Positions 25,896 through 33,786 of a DNA stretch of 64,000 nucleotides are shown one piece after another (the first letter of the stretch is position 1; each line of letters begins with the position of its first letter). Origin of the DNA: Candidatus Aenigmatarchaeota archaeon. GTDB taxonomy: Archaea; Aenigmatarchaeota; Aenigmatarchaeia; CG10238-14; SCSR01. Location of the stretch: contig JAUWZS010000002.1 in the NCBI GenBank assembly GCA_030615205.1, positions 62,001 to 126,000 on the forward strand. The letters are read 5' to 3'. The translations under genes were made by a program, and so were the position numbers. The notes below the pieces were generated by a model, which saw only the letters and a program-made list of their open reading frames with translations, ran no database searches and was not told the DNA's origin.

Positions 25896-26421
25896 TTTTT
25901 TTCACAGGATGTTTCAACGTAACTCGATTTCCATCACACTCCTCATAAAATTTACGAAATCTAGCAGACCTCATAAACTTGCCCATATCACCCACGAGAC
26001 CAAAAGACGACCACGCCTTTTCCAATCCAGTCCACCTCTTAATGATCATTTTCTCAAACGTATCTTTATTAACCGGATTTCTATCATGTTTCTCTTTTGC
26101 TGAAATCTGAAACGCGAGTAGAAGAGCTATTAACTCTTTATGTCCATACACGTAACTTAATAGTTTTCTTTTTCTTCTTCTGTCTCTTCCAGACAAATAA
26201 ATTCTGAGATTCCTATTGTCTTTAAAGTCAATTATGTAATATGTTTTATCAGAACTGTAATCATAAAGATCAGGAAGTGGAATAGCTAAATCCAATAATA
26301 TTGGTCCATATGGTTTCATAATACGTGATTTTGCGCTCTCGTAGTCATTTTTCCTTTCTTTATCTTTCTCAAGCTTATCTTCTGATAATGTATCTCCTGG
26401 TAACGGATATTCTGATAGCAT
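25882..26421 (-). CDS. Hypothetical protein
   Basis: 179 aa, charged, no cysteine cluster except one. A central basic stretch (RDRRRKRKLLSYVYG) and a helical C-terminus ending KKIRVK. No family recognised. It is tail-to-tail with ppsA, 14 nt overlap. Confidence 0.55.
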   Translation of the reverse strand: MLSEYPLPGDTLSEDKLEKDKERKNDYESAKSRIMKPYGPILLDLAIPLPDLYDYSSDKTYYIIDFKDNRNLRIYLSGRDRRRKRKLLSYVYGHKELIALLLAFQISAKEKHDRNPVNKDTFEKMIIKRWTGLEKAWSSFGLVGDMGKFMRSARFRKFYEECDGNRVTLKHPVKKIRVK

Positions 26422-26503
26422 GATAGCAAATAGAATAGTAAAATATTTAACTGTATTTTAAACTCAAAAATTAGATTATTCTTTTTTTTACCAACCAAAA
26501 CAC

Positions 26504-27382
26504 TCATTTAGAAAATGTTAGAGCAATTGCTCCGAGAATTACAATTATAGCGCCGAGAAAAACGTACAGCCTCTTTCTTCTTTCCCTGATTTCTTTGAAC
26601 GCTAATATCCCCCATGCCACAGCAAGAACAGATGACAATTGAGTTATTGGAAATCCTATGGCTAATCCAAGAAACATTACTGAAAATATACTGCCTAGAT
26701 TTCCTATGTTCCAGATAGCCCCGCCTAGAAGGCCATGCGGTATTGCGATATTCTTAATCTTTTCTCTATGTAGTAAAAAAATTATTGTCCCGGCAATCAA
26801 TATTCCGAGAGACATTGGGAAAAAGAATTCAACCGCAGTAAGATTTGCTAATTTCATTGGTACCAATTGTAAACCAAAAATAAGCCCGGCCAAAATCGAG
26901 AAGACTATTCCTAAATTCCCGAAATTTCCCAGATTTCCCAAATCAGACTTCTCTTTCATCTTTCCGTATCCTTTTGAAACAAATAACACCCCCAGGATTA
27001 TTGCTGCAGCGCCAAATATTGCCATAAACAAATTTTGAACAATCTCTTGGAAAAAAGCAAGTCCTATAAACGATGATACTAGGACAACGCCAGCACTCCA
27101 CACAGGCATGGTCTTTGCCAATCCAGCTTTTTCTACTGATTTAGTTGCAAGGAAATTACCAGATGCCCATAAAAATCCTCCGATAATCCCAGCCAGATTT
27201 ATAGAGTAACTCAAGCTGAGAATCGGGACCAGAACCAAACTTAAAAGAAATATGCCAATCGTAGTCATGAACTGGTATTGAACCGCAGATGGTTTCTTTT
27301 TTGAAATTTTGAATGGGACAAACTGAGAACCCCAAAATACAGCTGCTATAGCTGCGCCCAGTAAGCCAATAGCCTCTGACAT
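26504..27382 (-). CDS. GRP/DMT-family membrane transporter (sugar-porter-like)
   Basis: About 292 aa from ATG 27382, roughly ten membrane helices. The start LLGAAIAAVFWGSQFVPFKI and the two-fold EamA-like repeat (FLWASGNFLATKSVEKAGL; GLAIGFPITQLSSVLAVAWGILAFKEI) are characteristic of the glucose/ribose porter branch of the drug/metabolite superfamily. Substrate not predictable. It is 27 nt downstream of the PC4-like gene. Confidence 0.8.
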   Translation of the reverse strand: MSEAIGLLGAAIAAVFWGSQFVPFKISKKKPSAVQYQFMTTIGIFLLSLVLVPILSLSYSINLAGIIGGFLWASGNFLATKSVEKAGLAKTMPVWSAGVVLVSSFIGLAFFQEIVQNLFMAIFGAAAIILGVLFVSKGYGKMKEKSDLGNLGNFGNLGIVFSILAGLIFGLQLVPMKLANLTAVEFFFPMSLGILIAGTIIFLLHREKIKNIAIPHGLLGGAIWNIGNLGSIFSVMFLGLAIGFPITQLSSVLAVAWGILAFKEIRERRKRLYVFLGAIIVILGAIALTFSK

Positions 27383-27409
27383 AAATAATTCCACTGCTAA
27401 ACAATTTCA

Positions 27410-27718
27410 CTATTTACCCATCTTTGCTTTTTTCAACTTCTTTTTTGCCTGCAACTTCTTTTTCATTCCTTCTACAATCTTTATGAATTCGTCTACTTTA
27501 TCCATTGACACAACGAATCCTTGTTTTGTCGGACCTTTGTATGTTGCTGAGTTCTTCCATACTCGAAAATCCACTCTGTCGTGCCCTTTATAGTTGGTCT
27601 TTTTTATCACAAGCACAGAATCTTCCCTTAACTTGATCTCTCCAAGCTTTATATCCTTTTGTCTTACAGCTTCTTCGCCTTCTTCAGTCGCTTTGTCAGT
27701 GGTTTCATTCATATGCAT
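27410..27718 (-). CDS. PC4-like ssDNA-binding protein
   Basis: 102 aa from ATG 27718. An acidic N-terminus, then DSVLVIKKTNYKGHDRVDFRVWKNSATYKGPTKQGFVVSMDKVDEFIKI, which follows the PC4/Sub1 pattern (beta-sheet with fKG..vd.R.w......GPTkqGfvl...k). The tail is lysine-rich. PC4 proteins bind single-stranded or melted DNA in transcription and replication. Confidence 0.72.
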   Translation of the reverse strand: MHMNETTDKATEEGEEAVRQKDIKLGEIKLREDSVLVIKKTNYKGHDRVDFRVWKNSATYKGPTKQGFVVSMDKVDEFIKIVEGMKKKLQAKKKLKKAKMGK

Positions 27719-27794
27719 CAACTATTAATCAAATCAATCAACTATTAATCAATTATGTTTTAAATGTATTACTTCTTATATTTTTTATAGGACC

Positions 27795-28298
27795 ATGAGA
27801 AAAGCTAATAGTAAAGCAGGGAGAGAAGCTGAAAGAAGGCGTGATGCTGAGAAATTTAATAAAGTAGTAGCTAACCTAATCGAAAGGCATTGGTCAGACG
27901 CAGTTGTCGAAGTTTTTGAGGAGAGAATAGGCATACCTAAACCAGACATTCTAGTCACGCTAGATGGAGCGAAGATACCAATTGAAGTAAAACACAGGTC
28001 CCGCCGTGGTTATTTCTATATGACAAGACGGGGCGGAAGTTATGCAATTTGTTTTAAAGACAGAGGAGAAGTGGTCTCTGTTAAAAACAGATCGATGTAT
28101 AAAAGAGAATATTTCGGACATCAGGTTGCGGCCATGCTAAGAGATCATGGTGCTTGCTTGTTTTTGGTTAATGCGGATGTGCAACCTCAGACCCTAATTT
28201 ATGGGTATGCAAGAGGTGGCCTCGTAGTTCTCAGTAATTTTGTGACTTTTGAACAGTCGCTAGACATGGTTTATGATTTTTTAAAAAATCCTCGATAA
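27795..28298 (+). CDS. PD-(D/E)XK nuclease-fold protein
   Basis: 167 aa. GIPKPDILVTLDGAKIPIEVKHR gives the PD...ExK catalytic core; SKAGREAERRRDAEKFNKVV is the leading helix with a conserved-looking Glu, as in Holliday-junction resolvases. The C-terminal half is not diagnostic. It could be a resolvase-like or repair nuclease. It is divergent from the PC4-like gene with a 76-nt spacer. Confidence 0.7.
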   Translation: MRKANSKAGREAERRRDAEKFNKVVANLIERHWSDAVVEVFEERIGIPKPDILVTLDGAKIPIEVKHRSRRGYFYMTRRGGSYAICFKDRGEVVSVKNRSMYKREYFGHQVAAMLRDHGACLFLVNADVQPQTLIYGYARGGLVVLSNFVTFEQSLDMVYDFLKNPR

Positions 28299-28307
28299 AG
28301 ATTAATG

Positions 28308-28395
28308 AGCCTCAGGCGGGAATTGAACCCGCGACCTCTACATCGCTGGCGCAAAAGATACCAGTGTAGTGCTCTACCAACTGAGCTACTGAGGC
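28308..28395 (-). tRNA. tRNA-Thr(GGT) with a 15-nt intron
   Basis: Acceptor GCCTCAG/CTGAGGC, discriminator T. D-arm GCTC..GAGC, T-arm CGGG-TTCAATT-CCCG. The anticodon stem CTACA/TGTAG encloses 22 nt. Removal of 28344-28358 gives the loop CTGGTAA (anticodon GGT). The central helix CTGG/CCAG is perfect and the cut sites sit in bulges TA^T and CG^A: a textbook bulge-helix-bulge at 37/38. Mature length 73 nt. Confidence 0.93.
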
Positions 28396-28438
28396 TTGTT
28401 GTTGTGTTATTATGATATTGTTGTGATTATTGCTATTA

Positions 28439-28455
28439 TCGGCGTTTCTTACCGA
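28439..28455. promoter_or_regulatory. 17-nt inverted-repeat motif, copy C (upstream of tRNA-Thr)
   Basis: Third identical copy of TCGGCGTTTCTTACCGA. It lies 44 nt upstream of the minus-strand tRNA-Thr 5' end, in reverse orientation relative to that gene compared with copies A and B. The next 100 nt hold no gene. Confidence 0.55.
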
Positions 28456-28554
28456 AATAAATTACCCCTTAATTTTATTTAAAAGAAACCCTCTCTCTCA
28501 ATAACCAACCAATTAAAATTAGAACGTAATAAATAATTAGAACCTAATGAATAA

Positions 28555-28803
28555 TCATAGAAAAATTCGTTTGATATATCCAGCGTAGATGTTATAAGTG
28601 ATGACTCCATTTATGCTACGAGTCCTAATTCCAGTTATTTCACTAATTTGTCTAACTGTCAAAGCCTTTACAGACCTATGCAACAAACGAAATATTTCTT
28701 CTGTATAACCTTTGTAAGTAGAAGTATCTTGTAAATAAAACTCACTCTTGATGCATCTCCTTTCTCCTCGTTTTGTCAAGGCGTATTTGTATCTCAGCGC
28801 CAT
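28555..28803 (-). CDS. Small winged-helix protein
   Basis: 82 aa. EEIFRLLHRSVKALTVRQISEITGIRTRSINGVITYNIYAGYIKRI is a winged helix with recognition helix RTRSINGVITYNI. The N-terminus resembles an antitoxin/MarR-type strand. Likely a DNA-binding regulator; target unknown. Confidence 0.6.
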   Translation of the reverse strand: MALRYKYALTKRGERRCIKSEFYLQDTSTYKGYTEEIFRLLHRSVKALTVRQISEITGIRTRSINGVITYNIYAGYIKRIFL

Positions 28804-28867
28804 ATTGCTCTAATTTTCTTTAGAATTCAAGCTTTTTTAAATCTTACGGTTGGTGTCTATTTTTGGA

Positions 28868-29566
28868 TTATTCAACAACAGTACCATTATGCGTACCTTC
28901 TACTGCTCGCATGATTTCTTCAGGATCATTACCATCAATAAAAATAGTTCTAATCTTGTTTTTCTTGATGAGTGTAGCGGCTTTTAAATCGAACAATCTA
29001 TATTCACCGGGCGTTTGTGGGTTTTGGAGAATGATTTTTTCAAGTTCCTCATGGTTCAGCTTTGCCAACTTCTTTGCATTTGGGTCTTTTTTTGGATCTG
29101 CTGTATATACGCCGTCAACATTAGAGGCGTTTATCAACAAATCAGCGTCCACAACCTCTGCGAAAACAGCTGCATCAAAATCGCTCGACGTGCCAACATC
29201 ATAGCCGCCAGCCACAACAATCTTTTTTTCAATACTCTCTTTTCCAAAAAGGGCTTTCACTTCTTTCTTCGCTTCTTCAAGGCCTTTCCACTTCACTAAA
29301 TATCCATGTTCTCTGAGCGCTGCTGCAAGCGTGGACGCGTTTATGTGCGTTGCCATTATGCCTATAAAATCAAGCATATCGTTGTCGCTTGTGAAAGCTT
29401 TGCATATATTCCTATATTCTCTGCAGACTTTTCCGCCACCGCAGACAATCACCAAATCATGACCTTGCTCTCTCAGCCTCAAAAACACATCAGCATATTT
29501 TTTAAAATTCTCCGCAGTCAAATCTCTGGTCAGCAAAGAACCGCCGATTGATATTACGATTTTCAT
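28868..29566 (-). CDS. pyrH: UMP kinase
   Basis: 232 aa amino-acid-kinase fold. SIGGSLLTRD, IVCGGGKVCREYRNICKAF, DFIGIMATHINASTLAAAL, AGGYDVGTSSDFDAAVFAEVVDADLLINASNVDGVYTADPKKDPNAKKL are typical of archaeal UMP kinase, which makes UDP for pyrimidine nucleotide synthesis. Confidence 0.95.
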   Translation of the reverse strand: MKIVISIGGSLLTRDLTAENFKKYADVFLRLREQGHDLVIVCGGGKVCREYRNICKAFTSDNDMLDFIGIMATHINASTLAAALREHGYLVKWKGLEEAKKEVKALFGKESIEKKIVVAGGYDVGTSSDFDAAVFAEVVDADLLINASNVDGVYTADPKKDPNAKKLAKLNHEELEKIILQNPQTPGEYRLFDLKAATLIKKNKIRTIFIDGNDPEEIMRAVEGTHNGTVVE

Positions 29567-29698
29567 GGGAACTCCCTAAAAGAGATGTATAACTAGAATA
29601 AAATAAATATAAAATAAATTTTGGAAAAGTTTAATCGATAAGCTGTAAAGCTGTGGCTTAGTTGTGAGTTAATTGTAATTGTTTAAGTGGTTTTTAGT

Positions 29699-29977
29699 TT
29701 AAGCAGTCTTATATACATTGTCGCCGTTTCGTACTCTGTCTTTCATTTTTAACCCAATGCTGTCTCCTTTCTTTGCGCTTTTGACTTCTTTATGCTCGAT
29801 TTGCATGGAATCTATTGTTTGGATGAAATTCGTTGTTGCGCCCTCTACGCTTATCTTATCGCCAACAGCAAGAGGCGCTTCTAGATCTATTACTGCCACA
29901 CCTATCTTAGTGAAGTAATGTGTAATTTTTCCTATGAGCTCTTTCTCACCGGCTTCAGTTTTGGTTTCTTCAGCCAT
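29699..29977 (-). CDS. EF-Tu domain 2-like small translation-factor-like protein
   Basis: 92 aa. IGKITHYFTKIGVAVIDLEAPLAVGDKISVEGATTNFIQTIDSMQIEHKEVKSAKKGDSIGLKMKDRVRNGDNVY follows the beta-barrel of elongation-factor domain 2 (G..v..y....va.v.l...l..GD.i...G....f.q...SMq). Such stand-alone domains are common in archaea and bacteria; exact role unknown. Confidence 0.85.
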   Translation of the reverse strand: MAEETKTEAGEKELIGKITHYFTKIGVAVIDLEAPLAVGDKISVEGATTNFIQTIDSMQIEHKEVKSAKKGDSIGLKMKDRVRNGDNVYKTA

Positions 29978-30078
29978 AATTATCCTTTAATTTTGCTTAC
30001 TAAAATATGTTTGTTCCCGACTAAATATGACTCATTTTTCTATATATAATAAAAAACAGCTCTTGTTTGTGTTTTTCA

Positions 30079-30098
30079 TTCAAATCCCATCCTGGGCA
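30079..30098 (+). repeat. tRNA 3'-end fragment (candidate attachment-site remnant)
   Basis: TTCAAATCCCATCCTGGGCA looks like a T-loop, the 3' half of a T-stem, a 7-nt acceptor strand and discriminator A, but the 5' half of the T-stem and everything upstream is missing. Archaeal integrases often leave such tRNA 3' copies. The accessory stretch that follows (HEPN-like gene, operon with a broken ORF) makes this suggestive only. Confidence 0.3.
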
Positions 30099-30160
30099 TT
30101 CATTCCTTGAGGTAGTTTTTTTAGGGGAAATATTTATCTATCCTTAGAAAAAGAGTAATT

Positions 30161-30949
30161 ATGCGAATTATAATTGAAAACGAAGAACAGAAAAAATTTC
30201 TGGAAAATTTTAAGAAACTGCCGATATACGAAAAAAGACGACAATGGAAAGGTAAGAGAAGAGGAAGAGTTAGTCGGTATGAATATTTTATATTCGCTGG
30301 TAAAAAGATACCGTGTGAAAAATTAATACATCTTTTAAACACGCTGGAGAATAGATACCAACTTGCACGCCATTGTTTAGAAGAAATTCGTAAAGAATGT
30401 GAAATTATTCATGGTGATGAGTCTGATATAGAGAAGTTGAGAAAACGGTTCGAAGATGTTCAGGTAGAAGGAAATTTTTTGATTAAATGTGAGTATTTTA
30501 TTTTTGCTATTGATACTTGTCTGGACACAATGTCACACATTATCAACCTTATATACGATTTTAGAATTGAAGAGCAATCGGTCTCTATGAGGAGGGTATG
30601 GAAAGAGATAAAGAAAAAGAAATGGAGACAAAAAAGAGATAAATTTGCATTTTATCTATTGAAAAGCTGGAAAATGTGGATAGATGAATTTAGGTATATA
30701 AGAAACAGAATGACGCATCATCAAATTATTGAATTTTCATCGAAATTAAGCCACGACACTGCGAATAAAAAAGTAACTTATACTAAACACCTAATTTCTG
30801 TAAAAATCTATGAGTTTACTCCAAAAAGACGTTTAGTGAAAATAATAGAAATTACAAAACAACTACCGAAATACTTCGATAATGTTATTAAAAATTATCA
30901 AAGTTTGAAATTTGAGTTTTATAAAAAACTGAATTCAATAATACAATGA
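30161..30949 (+). CDS. HEPN-like domain protein
   Basis: 262 aa, mostly alpha-helical and very charged. Near residue 185 it has RNRMTHH, which fits the HEPN R-x4-H ribonuclease motif, preceded by helix WKMWIDEFRYI and a long helical region with LIKCEYFIFAIDTCLDTMSHIINLIYDF. HEPN proteins act in toxin-antitoxin and defence systems. No nucleotidyltransferase (MNT) partner is adjacent. A TATA-like AAATATTTATCT lies upstream. Confidence 0.5.
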   Translation: MRIIIENEEQKKFLENFKKLPIYEKRRQWKGKRRGRVSRYEYFIFAGKKIPCEKLIHLLNTLENRYQLARHCLEEIRKECEIIHGDESDIEKLRKRFEDVQVEGNFLIKCEYFIFAIDTCLDTMSHIINLIYDFRIEEQSVSMRRVWKEIKKKKWRQKRDKFAFYLLKSWKMWIDEFRYIRNRMTHHQIIEFSSKLSHDTANKKVTYTKHLISVKIYEFTPKRRLVKIIEITKQLPKYFDNVIKNYQSLKFEFYKKLNSIIQ

Positions 30950-30972
30950 GTTAAAATCCTTGTTACCATAGA

Positions 30973-31197
30973 CTACCTTTTATTACTTGAAATAATCTTT
31001 GGGTGATTTTCTATGAACTCTTTTAAAGCTTTTAATTTTATAACTGGAACAAATTTCTTTAATTTGGTTTCAAATTCCAAGACATAGTATGTCAGATACG
31101 AAAAACGATGATGGGGTCTGCTGACTCCATTTTTTTATTTTCTTTCTTCACTCTTTATCTTTGCTAAAGTAATCATTCCGATTGTTTCGATTTTCAT
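30973..31197 (-). pseudogene. Interrupted ORF at the end of the DDAH operon
   Basis: An ATG at 31197 follows the cupin stop with the same TGATTAAATGAAA junction used by the other genes of the operon. After 20 codons (ending KIKSEERK) an in-frame TAA occurs, then the same frame stays open for 53 more codons with protein-like sequence (RPHHRFSYLTYYVLEFETKL, KALKEFIENHPKII). It is best explained as a gene with a nonsense mutation in an A-rich run, or a sequencing error. Confidence 0.45.
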
Positions 31198-31201
31198 TTA
31201 A

Positions 31202-31561
31202 TCACATGTCCGACAAGACGGAATCATCTTCTTTCGCATTTATCTTAAAGACCAAAAGCTGAAAGTCTGCGTCTGAATCGTTAATAACTCCGTGCATATC
31301 ATTAGGCTCACATAGGAAAACGTCTCCAGGCTTAGCTCCAATTTTTTTATCTCCGAAGAAAAGAATTGCATTTCCTTTAAGAATATAAAATATTTCGATT
31401 GTCTGTTTATGATAATGGGGTTTAATTTCAGTGTGAGGATTGATTTTAACTATTTGGACTAAATTTCCTTCAGATTTTATCTCACCTTCAGTTAATAAAA
31501 TTTTCTTGAAATAACCTTTTCTTTCCAGCCATTCTTTTTCTTCTTGGTTGGTAATTTTCAT
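31202..31561 (-). CDS. Cupin-domain protein
   Basis: 119 aa single cupin: IKPHYHKQTIEIFYILKGNAILFFG (motif 1, H-x-H..E) and PGDVFLCEPNDMHGVIND (motif 2, with His). It likely binds a metal and acts as an enzyme or sensor for a small metabolite. It lies in the nitroreductase, 43-aa, DDAH-like, cupin operon. Confidence 0.88.
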   Translation of the reverse strand: MKITNQEEKEWLERKGYFKKILLTEGEIKSEGNLVQIVKINPHTEIKPHYHKQTIEIFYILKGNAILFFGDKKIGAKPGDVFLCEPNDMHGVINDSDADFQLLVFKINAKEDDSVLSDM

Positions 31562-31565
31562 TTAA

Positions 31566-32393
31566 TCAACTTCTAAACAACGGAAGAGTTAAACACCTAA
31601 CGCTTCCACCAGATTTTTGTAGTTCAAAGATATCTATTTCAATCACATCTATTCCTTCCTTTTCTAGTTTTTTATTGAAATCATGAGACCATTCACTTGT
31701 TAGTATTTTATTTTCTTTTAAAACCAAAAAATTAGTAGCCATTTTTTTAAAATCATCTTCAGATACATAAATTATTCTCTTGTCTTTTAAGAACTTATTC
31801 AATTCATATGAAATGCTTTCTTTAAAGCAGACAGCTATATTTTTTGTTAATAAACCAAAAACAGTATCTAAATGATGAGGAGAAGTATGAGTAATCATAT
31901 AAAAATTTTCAATAGGTAACAAAGATTTTATTTTTTCAGCTACTTTAGAAGTAGTTCTAGGACCAAGACCAATCAAGCAGTTCGATTCATCTACAAAAAA
32001 GATATCGCCACTTTCAAACGATTCATCTTTAACTTCAAGTAAAATAGGAATGTTATTTTTATTACAAAACTCAACTAAACTTTTTTCTTCACCCTTTCTT
32101 ATATCCTTTCTAGGATTTCCAACAATCACTCCTTTAGAAGTTACAGCTCCTATATCTCTAGTCCATACCTGATAAGTTTTTCCTTCAATTGGATTTAAAA
32201 AATGACAAGTTATTCTTTCTCTTTCTAATGTTTCAATAAAATTTTCATGTTGTTTTATGGCTAATTCTTTATTTACTCTACCTTTCCATTTTTCCTGCCA
32301 AGGATTAATTGGAGTAATGATATCATAATTTATTGGTTTGCACAGTATTACTGAATTCAATTTTTTAAATAAATTTTCACAGCCATATTTCAT
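31566..32393 (-). CDS. DDAH/arginine deiminase-like hydrolase
   Basis: 275 aa guanidine-modifying enzyme fold. VWTRDIGAVTSKGVIVGN supplies the substrate Asp, ESFESGDIFFVD the second acidic pair, THTSPHHLDTVFG the catalytic His, and SGGSVRCLTLPLFRS the catalytic Cys near the C-terminus. It resembles dimethylarginine dimethylaminohydrolase and arginine deiminase. The exact substrate is unknown. The ATG overlaps the preceding stop as ATGA. Confidence 0.88.
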   Translation of the reverse strand: MKYGCENLFKKLNSVILCKPINYDIITPINPWQEKWKGRVNKELAIKQHENFIETLERERITCHFLNPIEGKTYQVWTRDIGAVTSKGVIVGNPRKDIRKGEEKSLVEFCNKNNIPILLEVKDESFESGDIFFVDESNCLIGLGPRTTSKVAEKIKSLLPIENFYMITHTSPHHLDTVFGLLTKNIAVCFKESISYELNKFLKDKRIIYVSEDDFKKMATNFLVLKENKILTSEWSHDFNKKLEKEGIDVIEIDIFELQKSGGSVRCLTLPLFRS

Positions 32394-32521
32394 TTAATCA
32401 CATTATTATAAAAAGATATTAATTCTTTATAATCTTCTATTATTCTTTCTTTAAGTGGTGGATATTTTCTTTCCAATTCTTTTTTCCATTCTTCAAATGA
32501 TGAAATATCCTTTTCTTTCAT
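32390..32521 (-). CDS. 43-aa protein in the DDAH operon
   Basis: Below the track cutoff: MKEKDISSFEEWKKELERKYP then PLKERIIEDYKELISFYNNVIK. It is helical and highly charged. Its stop overlaps the DDAH-like start (ATGA), and it starts 4 nt after the nitroreductase stop, so translation is surely coupled. No family recognised. Confidence 0.6.
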   Translation of the reverse strand: MKEKDISSFEEWKKELERKYPPLKERIIEDYKELISFYNNVIK

Positions 32522-32525
32522 TTAA

Positions 32526-33068
32526 TCACCATTTATTATGATGTATCATTTCATCAATATCTCTTAATTCCTTTTCTTCTATCTCTTCAGTAGGGTCTGA
32601 ATATCCGATTGTTATTAAAGCAATTAATTCAATATTTTTTGGCAAGTTCAAAATTTTAATTAATTTTTCTCTATCTTCTTTGTGCTTTTTATGGTGTATA
32701 AAAGTTGTTACATAACAGGCTCCCAAGCCCAAATCATGAGCTGTTAACAGCATGTTTTCTATGGCTAAACTTGTCGTAATTTCCCAATCTTTATATTCTG
32801 GGTCTTTTGTTTTGTCTGCACAAACAACAATTATCACTGGCGCTCCTTTAACAAATTGTCTATCTTCATAATCCAAAGCTAGTTTTTCTTTTGTCTCTTT
32901 ATCTCTTACAACGATAAATTCCCATAGTTGACATGATTTCTTTAGCGGACCCCCAAATGGAGCGTATCTTGCTGAATCTATTATTTTTCTAATGATTTCA
33001 TCAGAAATCCCTTTATCTAAATATTTTCTTATTGATCTTCTTCTTTTGATAGCTTCTGATAGTTTCAT
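32526..33068 (-). CDS. Nitroreductase family protein
   Basis: I start at ATG 33068 (the track uses GTG 33077); about 180 aa. AIKRRRSIRKYLDKGISDEIIRKIIDSARYAPFGGPLKKSCQLWEFIVV is the FMN-binding start; VTTSLAIENMLLTAHDLGLGACYVTTF and IELIALITIGY the rest of the fold. It reduces an unknown substrate with NAD(P)H. First gene of the five-part operon. Confidence 0.9.
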   Translation of the reverse strand: MKLSEAIKRRRSIRKYLDKGISDEIIRKIIDSARYAPFGGPLKKSCQLWEFIVVRDKETKEKLALDYEDRQFVKGAPVIIVVCADKTKDPEYKDWEITTSLAIENMLLTAHDLGLGACYVTTFIHHKKHKEDREKLIKILNLPKNIELIALITIGYSDPTEEIEEKELRDIDEMIHHNKW

Positions 33069-33129
33069 TTTTCTCACTTTTTAGAATTTCTCCTAAACTT
33101 ATTTAAAATTAAATAGGTTAATAAAACTA

Positions 33130-33756
33130 ATGGAAAAATTGATTGAAGCTGTTGAAAAACTTAAGAAAAGCGAAGTTAAAACCACAGTAGAACACCGAAT
33201 AAACGAATTCAAAGAACTAGGCAAAAAACCAAACAAAGAGATATTCAGCGAGCTCTGTTTCTGCATACTCACTGCAAATTTCAACGCCAAGAGAAGCATA
33301 AAGATGCAAGAAGAAATTAAGAATGGTTTTTTAACTCTCACAGAATCTCAATTATCAGAAAAGTTAAAGGAATTTGGCCATCGTTTTCCCAACAGAAGAA
33401 CACAATATATCCTAGAAGCAAGAAAACATAAGGATTCGCTGAAAGAAACTATCGAATCTTTTGGTGCTGGAAATGAATTAAGAGAGTGGTTGGTCGAAAA
33501 TGTGAAAGGAATTGGTTATAAGGAAGCAAGTCATTTTTTAAGAAACATCGGATTCAATAATTTAGCAATTATTGATTTCCATATAATCGACATCTTGGCT
33601 AAGCATAAATTAATTGAGCGGTCAAAAACACTCACAAAGAAAAAATATCTGGAGATTGAACAAGTTCTGGAAAAACTTGCTGAAAAATTAAATTTGAATC
33701 TGGCCGAGCTTGATTTGTATTTATGGTATATGGAAACTGGAAAAGTGCTGAAATAA
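33130..33756 (+). CDS. ogg: 8-oxoguanine DNA glycosylase/AP lyase Ogg2-type
   Basis: 208 aa, the typical Ogg2 length. ELCFCILTANFNAKRSIKMQEEI, FPNRRTQYILEAR, and the helix-hairpin-helix VKGIGYKEASHFLRNIGFNNLAIIDFHIIDIL with catalytic Lys and Asp match the family. It removes 8-oxoguanine and cleaves the backbone. It is divergent from the nitroreductase. Confidence 0.9.
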   Translation: MEKLIEAVEKLKKSEVKTTVEHRINEFKELGKKPNKEIFSELCFCILTANFNAKRSIKMQEEIKNGFLTLTESQLSEKLKEFGHRFPNRRTQYILEARKHKDSLKETIESFGAGNELREWLVENVKGIGYKEASHFLRNIGFNNLAIIDFHIIDILAKHKLIERSKTLTKKKYLEIEQVLEKLAEKLNLNLAELDLYLWYMETGKVLK

Positions 33757-33786
33757 TTGATGAAATAATTAATGGCAAAAAGAAAT

